Shown in pieces: positions 11,074 to 22,657 of a DNA stretch of 64,000 nt (its first letter is position 1; each line of letters starts with the position of its first letter). A program made the translations under genes and the position numbers. Under the pieces are notes generated by a model. It saw only the letters and a list, made by a program, of their open reading frames with translations, ran no database searches and was not told the origin of the DNA. The DNA is from Perca fluviatilis (Eukaryota; Chordata; Actinopteri; Perciformes; Percidae): NCBI RefSeq assembly GCF_010015445.1, contig NC_053118.1, forward strand, positions 8,816,907-8,880,906, read 5' to 3'.

Positions 11074-11161
11074 CCTTCGATAGCTCAGTTGGTAGAGGGA
11101 GGACTGTAGGTTGATAATTGTAGGCATCCTTAGGTGGCTGGTTTAACTCCGGCTCGAAGGA
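11074..11161 (+). pseudogene. tRNA-Tyr-like, B with one-base deletion
   Basis: GAGGGAGG D-arm deletion; T-loop TTTAACT. Confidence 0.55.
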
Positions 11162-11367
11162 AGTACTTTTCATTGTTGCAAATTGTGTAGGTGTTATAGA
11201 GATGGAAATGATGATAATAAAATTACAATTTAGTTAACATATATATAGTCAGGATGGTTTTTATAAATATATTAAAACACTGTTTACTTGTTCTTCAGAT
11301 ATGGAGGATACAAACGCTCTTGGGTATCAGGTTCCGTGGTTATCGTACCATTTTACATGCTGTGTTC

Positions 11368-11455
11368 TCTTCGATAGCTCAGTTGGTAGAGGAGGACTGT
11401 AGGTTGATAATTGCAGGCATCCTTAGGTTCGCTGGTTTAATTCTGGCTCGAAGGA
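11368..11455 (+). pseudogene. tRNA-Tyr-like with deletion in D arm
   Basis: AGAGGAGGACTG lacks two bases; variable region GGTTCGC; T-loop TTTAATT. Confidence 0.55.
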
Positions 11456-11776
11456 AGTAGTTTTCATTGTTTGCAAATTGTGTTATAGAGATGGAAGTGA
11501 TGATGCGTGCAGAAGTTACTTTGTACCATTATTTAGTAAACATATCATGTAGATTAAGACAGGTGGCTGTTTGTCACGTTCAATACTTTGTAATAGAACA
11601 CTGTTTACTTGTTCTTCAGATATGGAGGATACAAACGCTCTTGGGTATCAGGTTCCGTGGTTATTCTTCAGATATGGAGGATACAAACGCTCTTGATTAT
11701 CAGGTTGGTTATTTTAATATAGATACAAAGCTCTTAGTATCAGGTTCGGTTATCGTACCATTTAAGTGCTGCGTTC

Positions 11777-11865
11777 CCTTCGATAGCTCAGTTGGTAGAG
11801 CGGAGGACTGTAGGTTGATAATTGTAGGCATCCTTAGGTTGCTGGTTCAACTCCGGCTCGAAGGA
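11777..11865 (+). tRNA. tRNA-Tyr(GTA), class A, C48 to T
   Basis: 89 nt, stems intact, intron GTTGATAATTGTAGGC; variable loop AGGTT replaces AGGTC. Confidence 0.85.
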
Positions 11866-12108
11866 AGTAGTTTTCATTGTTGCAAATTGTGTCACGGTGT
11901 TATAGAGATGGAGAATGATGATGCATCATAGGAAAGTTACATTGTACCATTATTTAGTTAACATATATGTAGATTAAGACAGGTGGCTGTTTGTCACGTT
12001 CAATACTTTGTAATAGAACACTGTTTACTTGTTCTTCAGATATGGAGGATACAAAGCGCTCTTGGGTATCAGGTTCATTGGTTATCGTACCATTTAAGTT
12101 ATGTGTTC

Positions 12109-12193
12109 TCTTCGATAGCTCAGTTGGTAGGGAGGACTGTAGGTTGATAGTTGCAGGCATCCTTAGTTGGCTGGTTTAATTCGGCTCGAAGGA
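12109..12193 (+). pseudogene. tRNA-Tyr-like, D-arm deletion
   Basis: GGTAGGGAGG lacks D-stem bases; AGTTGG variable region; T-loop TTTAATT. Confidence 0.55.
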
Positions 12194-12417
12194 AGTAGTT
12201 TTCATTGTAAATTGTGTTATAAGATGGAAATGATGATACATCATTGGAAAGTTACTTTGTACCATTATTTAGTTAAAATATACGTAGATTAAGACAGGTG
12301 GCTGTTACCTTCAAAACTTTGCAATAGAACTTGTTACTAGTTCTTCAGATATGGAGAATAAAAAACCGTCTTGGGTATCAGGTTCGGCGGTTATCGTACC
12401 ATTTAAGTTACGTGTTC

Positions 12418-12506
12418 CCTTCGATAGCTCAGTTGGTAGAGCGGAGGACTGTAGGTTGATAGTTGTAGGCATCCTTAGGTTGCTGGTTTAATTCCGGCTC
12501 AAAGGC
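12418..12506 (+). tRNA. tRNA-Tyr(GTA), A/C chimera
   Basis: Class A up to and including the intron, class C after it (TTTAATT, TCAAAGG, C73). Probably non-functional. Confidence 0.5.
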
Positions 12507-12740
12507 AGTAGTTTTTATTGTTGCAAATTGTGTTATGGAGATGGAGAATGATGAAGCGTCGTTGGAAAGTTACTTTGTACCATTATTTAGTTAACATATA
12601 TGTAGATTAAGACAGGTGGCTGTTTGTCACGTTCAATACTTTGTAATAGAACACTGTTTACTTGTTCTTCAGATATGGAGGATACAAACGCTCTTGGGCA
12701 TCAGGTTCCGTGGTTATCGTACCATTTAAATGCTGTGTTC

Positions 12741-12829
12741 TCTTCGATAGCTCAGTTGGTAGAGCGGAGGACTGTAGGTTGATAGTTGTAGGCATCCTTA
12801 GGTTGCTGGTTCAACTCTGGCTCGAAGGA
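12741..12829 (+). tRNA. tRNA-Tyr(GTA), class A with T1 and T48
   Basis: 89 nt, GAGC and TTCAACT present; intron GTTGATAGTTGTAGGC; T stem 3' CTGGC. Confidence 0.8.
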
Positions 12830-13174
12830 AGTAGTTTTCATTGTTGCAAATTGTGTCACGGTGTTATAGAGATGGAGAATGATAATGCATCATATAGAAG
12901 TTACTTTGTACCATTATTTAGTTAACATATACGTAGATTAAGACAGGTGGCTGTTTGTCACGTTCAATACTTTGTAATAGAACACTGTTTACTTGTTCTT
13001 CAGATATGGAGGATACAAACGCTCTTGGGTATCAGATTCCGTGGTTATTCTTCAGATATGGAGGATACAAAAGCGCTCTTAGGTATCAGGTTGGTTATTC
13101 TTAAGATATGGAGGATACAAGCGCTCTTAATGGTATCAGGTTCGCGGTTATCGTACCATTCAAGCGCTGCTTTC

Positions 13175-13263
13175 CCTTCGATAGCTCAGTTGGTAGAGGG
13201 GAGGACTGTAGGTTGATAATTGCAGGCATCCTTAGGTGGCTGGTTTAATTCCGGCTCGAAGGA
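13175..13263 (+). tRNA. tRNA-Tyr(GTA), class B, probably non-functional
   Basis: Full length; class-typical G25 and TTTAATT, paired acceptor. Confidence 0.55.
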
Positions 13264-13552
13264 AGTAGTTTTCATCGTTGCAAATTGTGTTATAGAGATG
13301 GTAGAATGATGATACATCATTGGAAAGTTACTTTGTACCATTATTTAGTTAAAGTATACGTAGATTAAGACAGGTGGCTGTTTCTTACCTTCAAAACTTT
13401 GCAATAGAAGACTCTGTTTACTAGTTCTTCAGATATGGAGGATACAAACGCTCTTGGGTATCAGGTTCCGTGGTTATTCTTCAGATATGGAGGATACAAA
13501 CGCTCTTGGGTATCAGGTTCGGCGGTTATCGTACCATTTAAGTGATGCGTTC

Positions 13553-13641
13553 CCTTCGATAGCTCAGTTGGTAGAGCGGAGGACTGTAGGTTGATAAGTG
13601 TAGGCATCCTTAGGTCGCTGGTTCAACTCCGGCTCGAAGGA
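13553..13641 (+). tRNA. tRNA-Tyr(GTA), class A
   Basis: Complete; intron GTTGATAAGTGTAGGC, CCGGC T stem. Confidence 0.92.
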
Positions 13642-13883
13642 AGTACTTTTCATTGTTGCAAATTGTGTCACGGTGTTATAGAGATGGAGAATGATGATGC
13701 ATCATAGGAAAGTTACATTGTACCATTATTTAGTTAACATATATGTAGATTAAGACAGGTGGCTGTTTGTCACGTTCAATACTTTGTAATAGAACACTGT
13801 TTACTTGTTCTTCAGATATGGAGGATACAAACGCTCTTGGGCATCAGGTTCCGTGGTTATCGTACCATTTAAATGCTGTGTTC

Positions 13884-13972
13884 TCTTCGATAGCTCAGTT
13901 GGTAGAGGGGAGGACTGTAGGTTGATAGTTGTAGGCATCCTTAGGTTGCTGGTTCAACTCTGGCTCGAAGGA
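13884..13972 (+). tRNA. tRNA-Tyr(GTA), class E
   Basis: 89 nt; T1 and G25 as in class B, but the T-loop TTCAACT with intact B box. The only stem defect is G10-G25, so function is uncertain. Confidence 0.6.
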
Positions 13973-14285
13973 AGTAGTTTTCATTGTTGCAAATTGTGTC
14001 ACGGTGTTATAGAGATGGAGAATGATTGCATCATTGGAAAGTTACTTTGTACCATTATTTAGTAAACATATACGTAGATTAAGACAGGTGGCTGTTTGTC
14101 ACGTTCAATACTTTGTAATAGAACACTGTTTACTTGTTCTTCAGATATGGAGGATACAAACGCTCTTGGGTATAGTTCGTTTATTAATATGAATACAAAT
14201 CTTAGTATAGGTGTTATTCTCAGATATGGAATACAACGCTCTTAGGTGATTAAAGTGGTTTATCGTACCATTCAAGCTGCTGTTT

Positions 14286-14371
14286 CCTTCGATAGCTCAG
14301 TTGGTAGGGGAGGACGGTAGGTTGATAATTGCAGGCATCCTTAGGTGGCTGGTTTAATTCGGCTCGAAGGA
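14286..14371 (+). pseudogene. tRNA-Tyr-like with anticodon-loop change
   Basis: GAGGACGGTAG replaces GAGGACTGTAG, losing invariant U33; D stem shortened; T-loop TTTAATT. Confidence 0.6.
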
Positions 14372-14606
14372 AGTAGTTTTCATCGTTTGCAAATTGTGTT
14401 ATAGAGATGGTAGAATGATGATACATCATTGGAAAGTTACTTTGTACCATTATTTAGTTAAAGTATACGTGAATTAAGACAGGTGGCTGTTTCTTACCTT
14501 CAAAACTTTGCAATAGAAGACTCTGTTTACTAGTTCTTCAGATATGGAGGATACAAACGCTCTTGGGTATCAGGTTTCGTTTATAGTACCATTTAAGTGC
14601 TGTGTT

Positions 14607-14687
14607 CCTTCGATAGCTCAGTTGGTAAGCGGAGGACTGTAGGTTGATAAGTGTAGCACATCGTGGTTAAACTTCCGGCTCAAAGGA
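14607..14687 (+). pseudogene. tRNA-Tyr-like, rearranged 3' half
   Basis: After GTGTAGCAC the anticodon-stem 3' strand and variable loop are missing; ends TCAAAGGA. Confidence 0.6.
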
Positions 14688-15009
14688 AGTACTTTTCATT
14701 GTTGCAAATTGTGTCACGGTGTTATAGAGATGGAGAATGATGATGCATCATAGGAAAGTTACATTGTACCATTATTTAGTTAACATATATTAGATTAAGA
14801 CAGGTGGCTGTTTGTCACGTTCAATACTTTGTAATAGAACACTGTTTACTTGTTCTTCAGATATGGAGGATACAAACGCTCTTGGGTATCAGGTTCCGTG
14901 GTTATTCTTCAGATATAGAAAATTAGTATATAGGTTATTCTTCAGATATGGAGGATACAAACGCTCTTGGGTATAAGGTTGGTTTATCGTACCATTCAAA
15001 GCTGCTTTC

Positions 15010-15094
15010 CCTTCGATAGCTCAGTTGGTAGGGGAGGACTGTAGGTTGATAATTGCAGGCATCCTTAGGTGGCTGGTTTAATTCGGCTCGAAGT
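15010..15094 (+). pseudogene. tRNA-Tyr-like, degraded class B
   Basis: GGTAGGGGAGG D-arm loss; 3' end CTCGAAGTAGGG does not close the acceptor. Confidence 0.6.
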
Positions 15095-15346
15095 AGGGTT
15101 TTCATCGTTGCAAATTGTGTTATAGAGATGGTAGAATGATGATACATCATTGGAAATTTTTTGCCTTATTTAGTTTAAAATATTAGATTAAGACAGGTGC
15201 TGTTTCTTACCTTCAAAACTTTGCAATAGAATCTGTTTACTAGTTAATATGGAATAAAGTCTGGTATCAGGTTCGTGGTTATTCTTAATATGAATAAAAG
15301 CTCTTGGTTATAGTTTTGTGGTTATTACCATTTAAGTGCTTGCGTT

Positions 15347-15436
15347 CCTTCGATAGCTCAGTTGGTAGAAGCGGGGACTGTAGGTTGATAAAGTGTAGGC
15401 ATCCTTAGGTCCCTGGTTCAACTCCGCTCCGAAGGA
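15347..15436 (+). pseudogene. tRNA-Tyr-like, class A with scattered indels
   Basis: GTAGAAGCGGGGACTG disrupts D and anticodon stems; CCCTGG T stem; T-loop TTCAACT. Confidence 0.6.
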
Positions 15437-15678
15437 AGTACTTTTCATTGTTGCAAATTGTGTCACGGTGTTATAGAGATGGAGAATGATGATGCATCAT
15501 AGGAAAGTTACATTGTACCATTATTTAGTTAACATATATGTAGATTAAGACAGGTGGCTGTTTGTCACGTTCAATACTTTGTAATAGAACACTGTTTACT
15601 TGTTCTTCAGATATGGAGGATACAAAGCGCTCTTGGGCATCAGGTTTCCGTGGTTATCCTCATTTAAATGCTGTGTTC

Positions 15679-15765
15679 TCTTCGATAGCTCAGTTGGTAG
15701 AGGGAGGACTGTAGGTTGATAGTTGTCGCATCCTTAGGTTGCTGGTTCAACTCTGGCTCGAAGGA
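15679..15765 (+). pseudogene. tRNA-Tyr-like, class E with deletions
   Basis: GAGGGAGG and a shortened intron (GTTGATAGTTGTCGC); T arm and acceptor 3' strand intact. Confidence 0.55.
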
Positions 15766-16082
15766 AGTTTTTCATTGTTGCAAATTGTGTACGGTGTTAT
15801 AGAGATGGAGAATGATGTGCATCATTGGAAAGTTACTTTGTACCATTATTTAGTAAACATATCGTAGATTAAGACAGGTGGCTGTTTGTCACGTTCAATA
15901 CTTTGTAATAGAACACTGTTTACTTGTTCTCAGATATGGAGGATACAAACGCTCTTGGGTATCAGAGTTTATTCTCAATATGGAGATACAAAGCTTAAGG
16001 TTGTGTTATTCTTCAGATATGGTGGATACGAAAGAGCTCTTGGGTATCAGGTTGCGGTTATCGTACCATTCAACGCTGCTTT

Positions 16083-16170
16083 CCCCGTATAGCTCAGTTG
16101 GTAGGGGAGGACTGTAGGTTGATAATTGCAGGCATCCTTAGGTGGCTGGTTTTAATTCCGGCTCGAAGGA
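16083..16170 (+). pseudogene. tRNA-Tyr-like, damaged acceptor
   Basis: CCCCGTA replaces CCTTCGA; GGTAGGGGAGG D-arm loss; T-loop TTTTAATT gains one T. Confidence 0.6.
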
Positions 16171-16403
16171 AGTAGTTTTCATCGTTGCAAATTGTGTTAT
16201 AGAGATGGTAGAATGATGATACATCATTGGAAAGTTACTTTGTACCATTATTTAGTTAAAATTATCGTAGATTAAGACAGGTGGCTGTTTCTTACCTACA
16301 AAACTTTGCAATAGAAGACTCTGTTTACTAGTTCTTCAGATATGGAGGATAACAATCTTGGGTATCAAGTTCATGGTTATCGTACCATTTAAGTGCTGTG
16401 TTC

Positions 16404-16490
16404 CCTTCGATAGCTCAGTTGGTAAGCGGAGGACTGTAGGTTGATAATTGTAGGCATCCTTAGGTCGCTGGTTCAACTCGCCGCGAAGGA
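16404..16490 (+). pseudogene. tRNA-Tyr, class A with small deletions
   Basis: GGTAAGCGG lacks the G of GAGC; T stem CTCGCCGCGAAGGA altered; loop TTCAACT. Confidence 0.55.
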
Positions 16491-16792
16491 AGTACTTTTC
16501 ATTGTTGCAAATTGTTCACGGTGTTATAGAGATGGAGAATGATGATGCATCATAGGAAAGTTACATTGTACCATTATTTAGTTAACATATATGTAGATTA
16601 AGACAGGTGGCTGTTTGTCACGTTCAATACTTTGTAATAGAACACTGTTTACTTGTTCTTCAGATATGGAGGATACAAACGCTCTTGGGTATCAGGTTCC
16701 TGGTTATTCTTCAGATATAAACTTTGGTAATTTATATGAAAACAGCTCTTAATTATAAGGTTAGTTATTCGTACCATTTAAGCGCTGCTTTC

Positions 16793-16879
16793 CCTTCGAT
16801 AGCTCAGTTGGTAGGGGGAGGACTGTAGGTTGATAATTGCAGGCATCCTTAGGTGGCTGGTTTAATTCCGCTCGAAGGA
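16793..16879 (+). pseudogene. tRNA-Tyr-like, class B with deletions
   Basis: GGTAGGGGGAGG; T stem CCGC; T-loop TTTAATT. Confidence 0.55.
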
Positions 16880-17116
16880 AGTAGTTTTCATTGTTGAAAA
16901 TTGTGTTATAGAGATGGTAGAATGATGATACATCATTGGAAAGTTACTTTGTACCATTATTTAGTTAAAGTATACGTAGATTAAGACAGGTGGCTGTTTC
17001 TTACCTTCAAAACTTTGCAATAGAAGTACTGTGTTTACTAGTTCTTCAGATATGGAGGATACAAAACGCTCTTGGGTATCATGTTGGAAGTTATCATTAC
17101 CATTTAAGTGCTGTTT

Positions 17117-17170
17117 TCTCTTCTTGATAGCTAGTTGGTAAAGCGGAGGACTGTAGGTTGATTGTAGTAG
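17117..17170 (+). pseudogene. tRNA-Tyr 3'-truncated copy
   Basis: After GGACTGTAGGTTGATTGTAG the unit jumps to the post-tRNA spacer; no T arm or acceptor 3' strand. Confidence 0.65.
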
Positions 17171-17412
17171 TACTTTCATTGTTGCAAATTGTTATCACGA
17201 TTTTTATAGAGATGGAGAATGATGATGCATCATAGGAAAGTTACATTGTACCATTATTTAGTTAACATATATGTAGATTAAGACAGGTGGCTGTTTGTCA
17301 CGTTCAATACTTTGTAATAGAACACTGTTTACTTGTTCTTCAGATATGGAGGAAAAAACGCTCTTGGGCATCAGGTTCCGTGGTTATTCATTACCATTTA
17401 AATGCTGTGTTC

Positions 17413-17503
17413 TCTTCGATAGCTCAGTTGGTAGAGGGAGGACTGTAGGTTGATAATTTGTAGGCATCCTTGCGTTCGCTGGTTCAATTCTGGCTTCGAA
17501 GGA
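17413..17503 (+). pseudogene. tRNA-Tyr-like, class E, damaged
   Basis: GAGGGAGG; CCTTGCGTTCG variable region; ends TTCGAAGGA with an extra base. Confidence 0.55.
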
Positions 17504-17666
17504 AGTAGTTTTCATTGTTGCAAATTGTGTGGGGTTTTGAGATGGAGAATGATGATGCATCGTTGGAAAGTTACTTTGTACCATTATTTAGTAAACATAT
17601 CGTGAATTAAGACAGGTGGCTGTTTGTCACGTTCAATACTTTGTAATAGAACACTGTTTACTTGTT

Positions 17667-17820
17667 CTTCAGATATGGAGGATACAAACGCTCTTGGGTA
17701 TCAGGTTCCGTGGTTATTCTTCAGATATGGAGGATACAAACGCTCTTGGGTATCAGGTTCGGCGGTTATTCTTCAGATATGGAGGATACAAACGCTCTTG
17801 GGTATAAGGTTCGGCGGTTA
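17667..17820 (+). repeat. 52-bp sub-repeat, three copies
   Basis: CTTCAG starts at 17,667 and 17,719, a period of exactly 52 bp; a third copy follows, then the spacer GTACCATTCAAGCGCTGC. Confidence 0.9.
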
Positions 17821-17844
17821 TCGTACCATTCAAGCGCTGCTTTC

Positions 17845-17933
17845 CCTTCGATAGCTCAGTTGGTAGAGGGGAGGACTGTAGGTTGATAATTGCAGGCATC
17901 CTTAGGTGGCTGGTTTAATTCCGGCTCGAAGGA
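17845..17933 (+). tRNA. tRNA-Tyr(GTA), class B, probably non-functional
   Basis: Full length with class-typical G25 and U56. Confidence 0.55.
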
Positions 17934-18205
17934 AGTAGTTTTCATCGTTGCAAATTGTGTTATAGAGATGGTAGAATGATGATACATCATTGGAAAGTTA
18001 CTTTGTACCATTATTTAGTTAAAGTATACGTAGATTAAGACAGGTGGCTGTTTCTTACCTTCAAAACTTTGCAATAGAAGACTCTGTTTACTAGTTCTTA
18101 GATATGGAACAAGCTGTAAGGTTGTGTTATTCTTCAGATATGGAGGATACAAACGCTCTTGGGTATCAGGTTCGGCGGTTATCGTACCATTTAAGTGCTG
18201 CGTTC

Positions 18206-18294
18206 CCTTCGATAGCTCAGTTGGTAGAGCGGAGGACTGTAGGTTGATAAGTGTAGGCATCCTTAGGTCCCTGGTTCAACTCCGGCTCGAAGGA
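18206..18294 (+). tRNA. tRNA-Tyr(GTA), class A, G49 to C
   Basis: 89 nt; GGTCCCTGG opens the first T-stem pair; everything else as class A. Intron GTTGATAAGTGTAGGC. Confidence 0.8.
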
Positions 18295-18536
18295 AGTACT
18301 TTTCATTGTTGCAAATTGTGTCACGGTGTTATAGAGATGGAGAATGATGATGCATCATAGGAAAGTTACATTGTACCATTATTTAGTTAACATATATGTA
18401 GATTAAGACAGGTGGCTGTTTGTCACGTTCAATACTTTGTAATAGAACACTGTTTACTTGTTCTTCAGATATGGAGGATACAAACGCTCTTGGGCATCAG
18501 GTTCCGTGGTTATCGTACCATTTAAATGCTGTGTTC

Positions 18537-18625
18537 TCTTCGATAGCTCAGTTGGTAGAGGGGAGGACTGTAGGTTGATAGTTGTAGGCATCCTTAGGTT
18601 GCTGGTTCAACTCTGGCTCGAAGGA
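18537..18625 (+). tRNA. tRNA-Tyr(GTA), class E
   Basis: Same sequence type as 13,884: T1, G25, TTCAACT, CTGGC. Confidence 0.6.
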
Positions 18626-18792
18626 AGTTGTTTTCATTGTTGCAAATTGTGTCACGGTGTTATAGAGATGGAGAATGATTGCATCATTGGAAAGTTACTT
18701 TGTACCATTATTTAGTAAACATATACGTAGATTAAGACAGGTGGCTGTTTGTCACGTTCAATACTTTGTAATAGAACACTGTTTACTTGTTC

Positions 18793-18945
18793 TTCAGATA
18801 TGGAGGATACAAACGCTCTTGGGTATCAGATTCCGTGGTTATTCTTCAGATATGGAGGATACAAACGCTCTTGGGTATCAGGTTCGGCGGTTATTCTTCA
18901 GATATGGAGGATACAAACGCTCTTGGGTATAAGGTTCGGCGGTTA
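18793..18945 (+). repeat. 52-bp sub-repeat, three copies
   Basis: Three copies; the first has CAGATTCCG, as at 1,522 and 26,687. Confidence 0.88.
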
Positions 18946-18969
18946 TCGTACCATTCAAGCGCTGCTTTC

Positions 18970-19058
18970 CCTTCGATAGCTCAGTTGGTAGAGGGGAGGA
19001 CTGTAGGTTGATAATTGCAGGCATCCTTAGGTGGCTGGTTTAATTCCGGCTCGAAGGA
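18970..19058 (+). tRNA. tRNA-Tyr(GTA), class B, probably non-functional
   Basis: Full-length, class-typical. Confidence 0.55.
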
Positions 19059-19295
19059 AGTAGTTTTCATCGTTGCAAATTGTGTTATAGAGATGGTAGA
19101 ATGATGATACATCATTGGAAAGTTACTTTGTACCATTATTTAGTTAAAGTATACGTAGATTAAGACAGGTGGCTGTTTCTTACCTTCAAAACTTTGCAAT
19201 AGAAGACTCTGTTTACTAGTTCTTCAGATATGGAGGATACAAACGCTCTTGGGTATCAGGTTCGGCGGTTATCGTACCATTTAAGTGCTGTGTTC

Positions 19296-19384
19296 CCTTC
19301 GATAGCTCAGTTGGTAGAGCGGAGGACTGTAGGTTGATAAGTGTAGGCATCCTTAGGTCGCTGGTTCAACTCCGGCTCGAAGGA
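19296..19384 (+). tRNA. tRNA-Tyr(GTA), class A
   Basis: Complete; intron GTTGATAAGTGTAGGC; TTTT in AGTACTTTTC. Confidence 0.92.
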
Positions 19385-19616
19385 AGTACTTTTCATTGTT
19401 GCAAATTGTGTCACGGTGTTATAGAGATGGAGAATGATGATGCATCATAGGAAAGTTACATTGTACCATTATTTAGTTAACATATATGTAGATTAAGACA
19501 GGTGGCTGTTTGTCACGTTCAATACTTTGTAATAGAACACTGTTTACTTGTTCTTCAGATATGGAGGATACAAACGCTCTTGGGCATCAGTTGGGGTTAT
19601 CGTATTCATTTAAATG

Positions 19617-19696
19617 CATAGCTCATTAGTAGAGGAGGACTGTAGGTTGATAATTGTAGGCATCCTTGGTTGCTGGTTCAACTCTGGCTCGAAGGA
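19617..19696 (+). pseudogene. tRNA-Tyr-like, 5' truncated
   Basis: Acceptor 5' strand absent (ATGCATAGCTCATTAGTAG); CCTTGGTTG variable region; T-loop TTCAACT. Confidence 0.6.
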
Positions 19697-19936
19697 AGTA
19701 GTTTTCATTGTTGCAAATTGTGTACGGTGTTATAGAGATGGAGAATGATGATGCATCATTGGAAAGTTACTTTGTACCATTATTTAGTAAACATATCGTG
19801 GATTAAGACAGGTGGCGGTTTTCTCCGTTCAATACTTTGTAATAGAACACTGTTTACTTGTTCTTCAGATATGGAGGATACAAAACGCTCTTGGGTATCA
19901 GGTTCGTGGTTATCGTACCATTTAAATGCTGTTTTC

Positions 19937-20025
19937 CCTTCGATAGCTCAGTTGGTAGAGGGAGGACTGTAGGTTGATAATTGCAGGCATCCTTAGGTCG
20001 CTGGTTCAACTCTAGTTCCGAAGGA
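19937..20025 (+). pseudogene. tRNA-Tyr-like, damaged T stem
   Basis: GAGGGAGG; T stem reads CTAGTTCCGAAGGA; loop TTCAACT. Confidence 0.55.
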
Positions 20026-20254
20026 AGTAGTTTTCATTGTTGCAAATTGTGTGTTATAGAGATGGAGAATGATTGCATCATTGGAAAGTTACTTTGTACC
20101 ATTATTTAGTTAATATGTAGATTAAGACAGGTGGCTGTTTGTCACGTTCAAAACTTTGTAATAAAACACTGTTTACTTGTTCTTCAGATATGGAGGATAC
20201 AAACGCTCTTGGGTATCAGGTTCCGTGGTTATCGTACCATTTAAGTGCTGTGTT

Positions 20255-20343
20255 CCTTCGATAGCTCAGTTGGTAGAGCGGAGGACTGTAGGTTGATAAG
20301 TGTAGGCATCCTTAGGTCGCTGGTTCAACTCCGGCTCGAAGGA
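20255..20343 (+). tRNA. tRNA-Tyr(GTA), class A
   Basis: Complete; intron GTTGATAAGTGTAGGC. Confidence 0.92.
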
Positions 20344-20585
20344 AGTACTTTTCATTGTTGCAAATTGTGTCACGGTGTTATAGAGATGGAGAATGATGAT
20401 GCATCATAGGAAAGTTACATTGTACCATTATTTAGTTAACATATATGTAGATTAAGACAGGTGGCTGTTTGTCACGTTCAATACTTTGTAATAGAACACT
20501 GTTTACTTGTTCTTCAGATATGGAGGATACAAACGCTCTTGGGCATCAGGTTCCGTGGTTATCGTACCATTTAAATGCTGTGTTC

Positions 20586-20668
20586 TCTTCGATAGCTCAG
20601 TTGGTAAGGGAGGACTGTAGGTTGATAATTGAGGCATCCTTAGGTTGCTGGTTTAATTCCGCTCAAAT
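20586..20668 (+). pseudogene. tRNA-Tyr-like, class C, degraded
   Basis: GGTAAGGGAGG; intron shortened; 3' end GCTCAAATTTT lost. Confidence 0.6.
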
Positions 20669-20732
20669 TTTATTTGCAAATTGTTATAGAATGGAAATGA
20701 TGATCATGATGATGTATAGGTTGTTATACATA

Positions 20733-20805
20733 TTCCTATAGCTAGTTGGTAGAATGGTTGATAATTGTAGGCATCCTTAGGTGGCTGGTTTAAACTCCCT
20801 GCGCA
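20733..20805 (+). pseudogene. tRNA-Tyr-like lacking the anticodon
   Basis: CCTATAGCTAGTTGGTAGAA runs into TGGTTGATAATTG; anticodon stem 5' strand and GTA are deleted. Confidence 0.6.
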
Positions 20806-20974
20806 AGTAGTTTTCATTGTTGCAAATTGTGTACGGTGTTATAGAGATGGAGAATGATGATGCATCATTGGAAAGTTACTATTGTACCATTATTTAGTAA
20901 ACATATACGTAGATTAAGACAGGTGGCTGTTTGTCACGTTCAATACTTTGTAATAGAACACTGTTTACTTGTTC

Positions 20975-21120
20975 TTCAGATATGGAGGATACAAACGCTT
21001 TGGGTATCAGGTTCGTGGTTATTCTTCAGATATGGAGGATACAAACGCCTTTGGGTATCAGGTTCGCGGTTATTCTTCAGATATGGAGGATACAAACGCC
21101 TTTGGGTATCAGGTTCGGCG
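20975..21120 (+). repeat. 52-bp sub-repeat, three copies
   Basis: Three copies with CGCCTTTGGG in place of CGCTCTTGGG in two of them. Confidence 0.85.
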
Positions 21121-21149
21121 GTTATCGTACCATTTAAGCTGCTGCTTTC

Positions 21150-21237
21150 CTTTCGATAGCTCAGTTGGTAGAGGGAGGACTGTAGGTTGATAATTGCAGG
21201 CATCCTTAGGTCGCTGGTTTAATCTCGGCTCGAAGGA
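21150..21237 (+). pseudogene. tRNA-Tyr-like, class B with indels
   Basis: CTTTCGA acceptor, GAGGGAGG, TTTAATCTCGGC T arm. Confidence 0.5.
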
Positions 21238-21482
21238 AGTAGTTTTCATCGTTGCAAATTGTGTTATAGAGATGGTAGAATGATGATACATCATTGGAAA
21301 GTTACTTTGTACCATTATTTAGTTAAAGCATATAGCGATTAAGACAGGTGGCTGTTTGTTACCTTCAATACTTTGTAAATAGAAGACTCTGTTTACTAGT
21401 TCTTCAGATATGGAGGATACTACAAACGCTCTTGGGTATCAGGTTTCGGTTGTTATCGTATTCATTTAAAAGTGCTGTGTTC

Positions 21483-21570
21483 CTCTCGATAGCTCAGTTG
21501 GTAGAGCGGAGGACTGTAGGTTGATAATTGTAGGCATCCTTAGGTCGCTGGTTCAACTCTCGCCGAAGGA
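21483..21570 (+). pseudogene. tRNA-Tyr, class A with indels
   Basis: CTCTCGA acceptor and CTCTCGCCGAAGGA T stem; D stem GAGC and loop TTCAACT intact. Confidence 0.5.
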
Positions 21571-21905
21571 AGTAGTTTTCATTGTTGCAAATTGTGTCAC
21601 GGTGTTATAGAGATGGAGAATGATTGCATCATTGGAAAGTTACTTTGTACCATTATTTAGTAAACATATATGTAGATTAAGACAGGTGGCTGTTTGTCAC
21701 GTTCAATACTTTGTAATAGAACACTGTTTACTTGTTCTTCAGATATGGAGGATACAAACGCTCTTGGGTATCAGGTTCGTGGTTATTCTTCAGATATGGA
21801 GGATACAAACGCTTTTTGGTATCAGGTTCGGCGTTATTCTTCAGATATGGAGGATACAAAGGCTTTTGGGTAATCAGGTTCGCGTTATCGCATTCATTCG
21901 CTTTC

Positions 21906-21993
21906 CCTTCGATAGCTCAGTTGGTAGAGGGAGGACTGTAGGTTGATAATTGCAGGCATCCTTAGGTGGCTGGTTTAATCTCGGCTCGAAGGT
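21906..21993 (+). pseudogene. tRNA-Tyr-like, class B with indels
   Basis: GAGGGAGG; TTTAATCTCGGC; acceptor ends CGAAGGTGAG. Confidence 0.5.
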
Positions 21994-22228
21994 GAGTTTT
22001 CATCGTTGCAAATTGTGTTATAGAGATGGTAGAATGATGATACATCATTGGAAAGTTACTTTGTACCATTATTTAGTTAAAGTATACGTAGATTAAGACA
22101 GGTGGCTGTTTCTTACCTTCAAAACTTTGCAATAGAAGACTCTGTTTACTAGTTCTTCAGATATGGAGGATACAAACGCTCTTGGGTATCAGGTTCGGCG
22201 GTTATCGTACCATTTAAGTGCTGTGTTC

Positions 22229-22317
22229 CCTTCGATAGCTCAGTTGGTAGAGCGGAGGACTGTAGGTTGATAATTGTAGGCATCCTTAGGTCGCTGGTTC
22301 AACTCCGGCTCGAAGGA
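22229..22317 (+). tRNA. tRNA-Tyr(GTA), class A
   Basis: Complete; intron GTTGATAATTGTAGGC, CCGGC T stem. Confidence 0.92.
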
Positions 22318-22485
22318 AGTACTTTTCATTGTTGCAAATTGTGTCACGGTGTTATAGAGATGGAGAATGATGATGCATCATAGGAAAGTTACATTGTACC
22401 ATTATTTAGTTAACATATATGTAGATTAAGACAGGTGGCTGTTTGTCACGTTCAATACTTTGTAATAGAACACTGTTTACTTGTT

Positions 22486-22630
22486 CTTCAGATATGGAGG
22501 ATACAAACGCTCTTGGGTATCAGGTTCGGCGGTTATTCTTCAGATATGGAGGATACAAACGCTCTTGGGTATCAGGTTCGGCGGTTATTCTTCAGATATG
22601 GAGGATACAAACGTTTGTATAAGGTTCGCG
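22486..22630 (+). repeat. 52-bp sub-repeat, three copies
   Basis: Two full copies and a third shortened to ACGTTTGTATAAGG. Confidence 0.85.
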
Positions 22631-22657
22631 GTTATCGTACATTCATCTGCTGCTTTC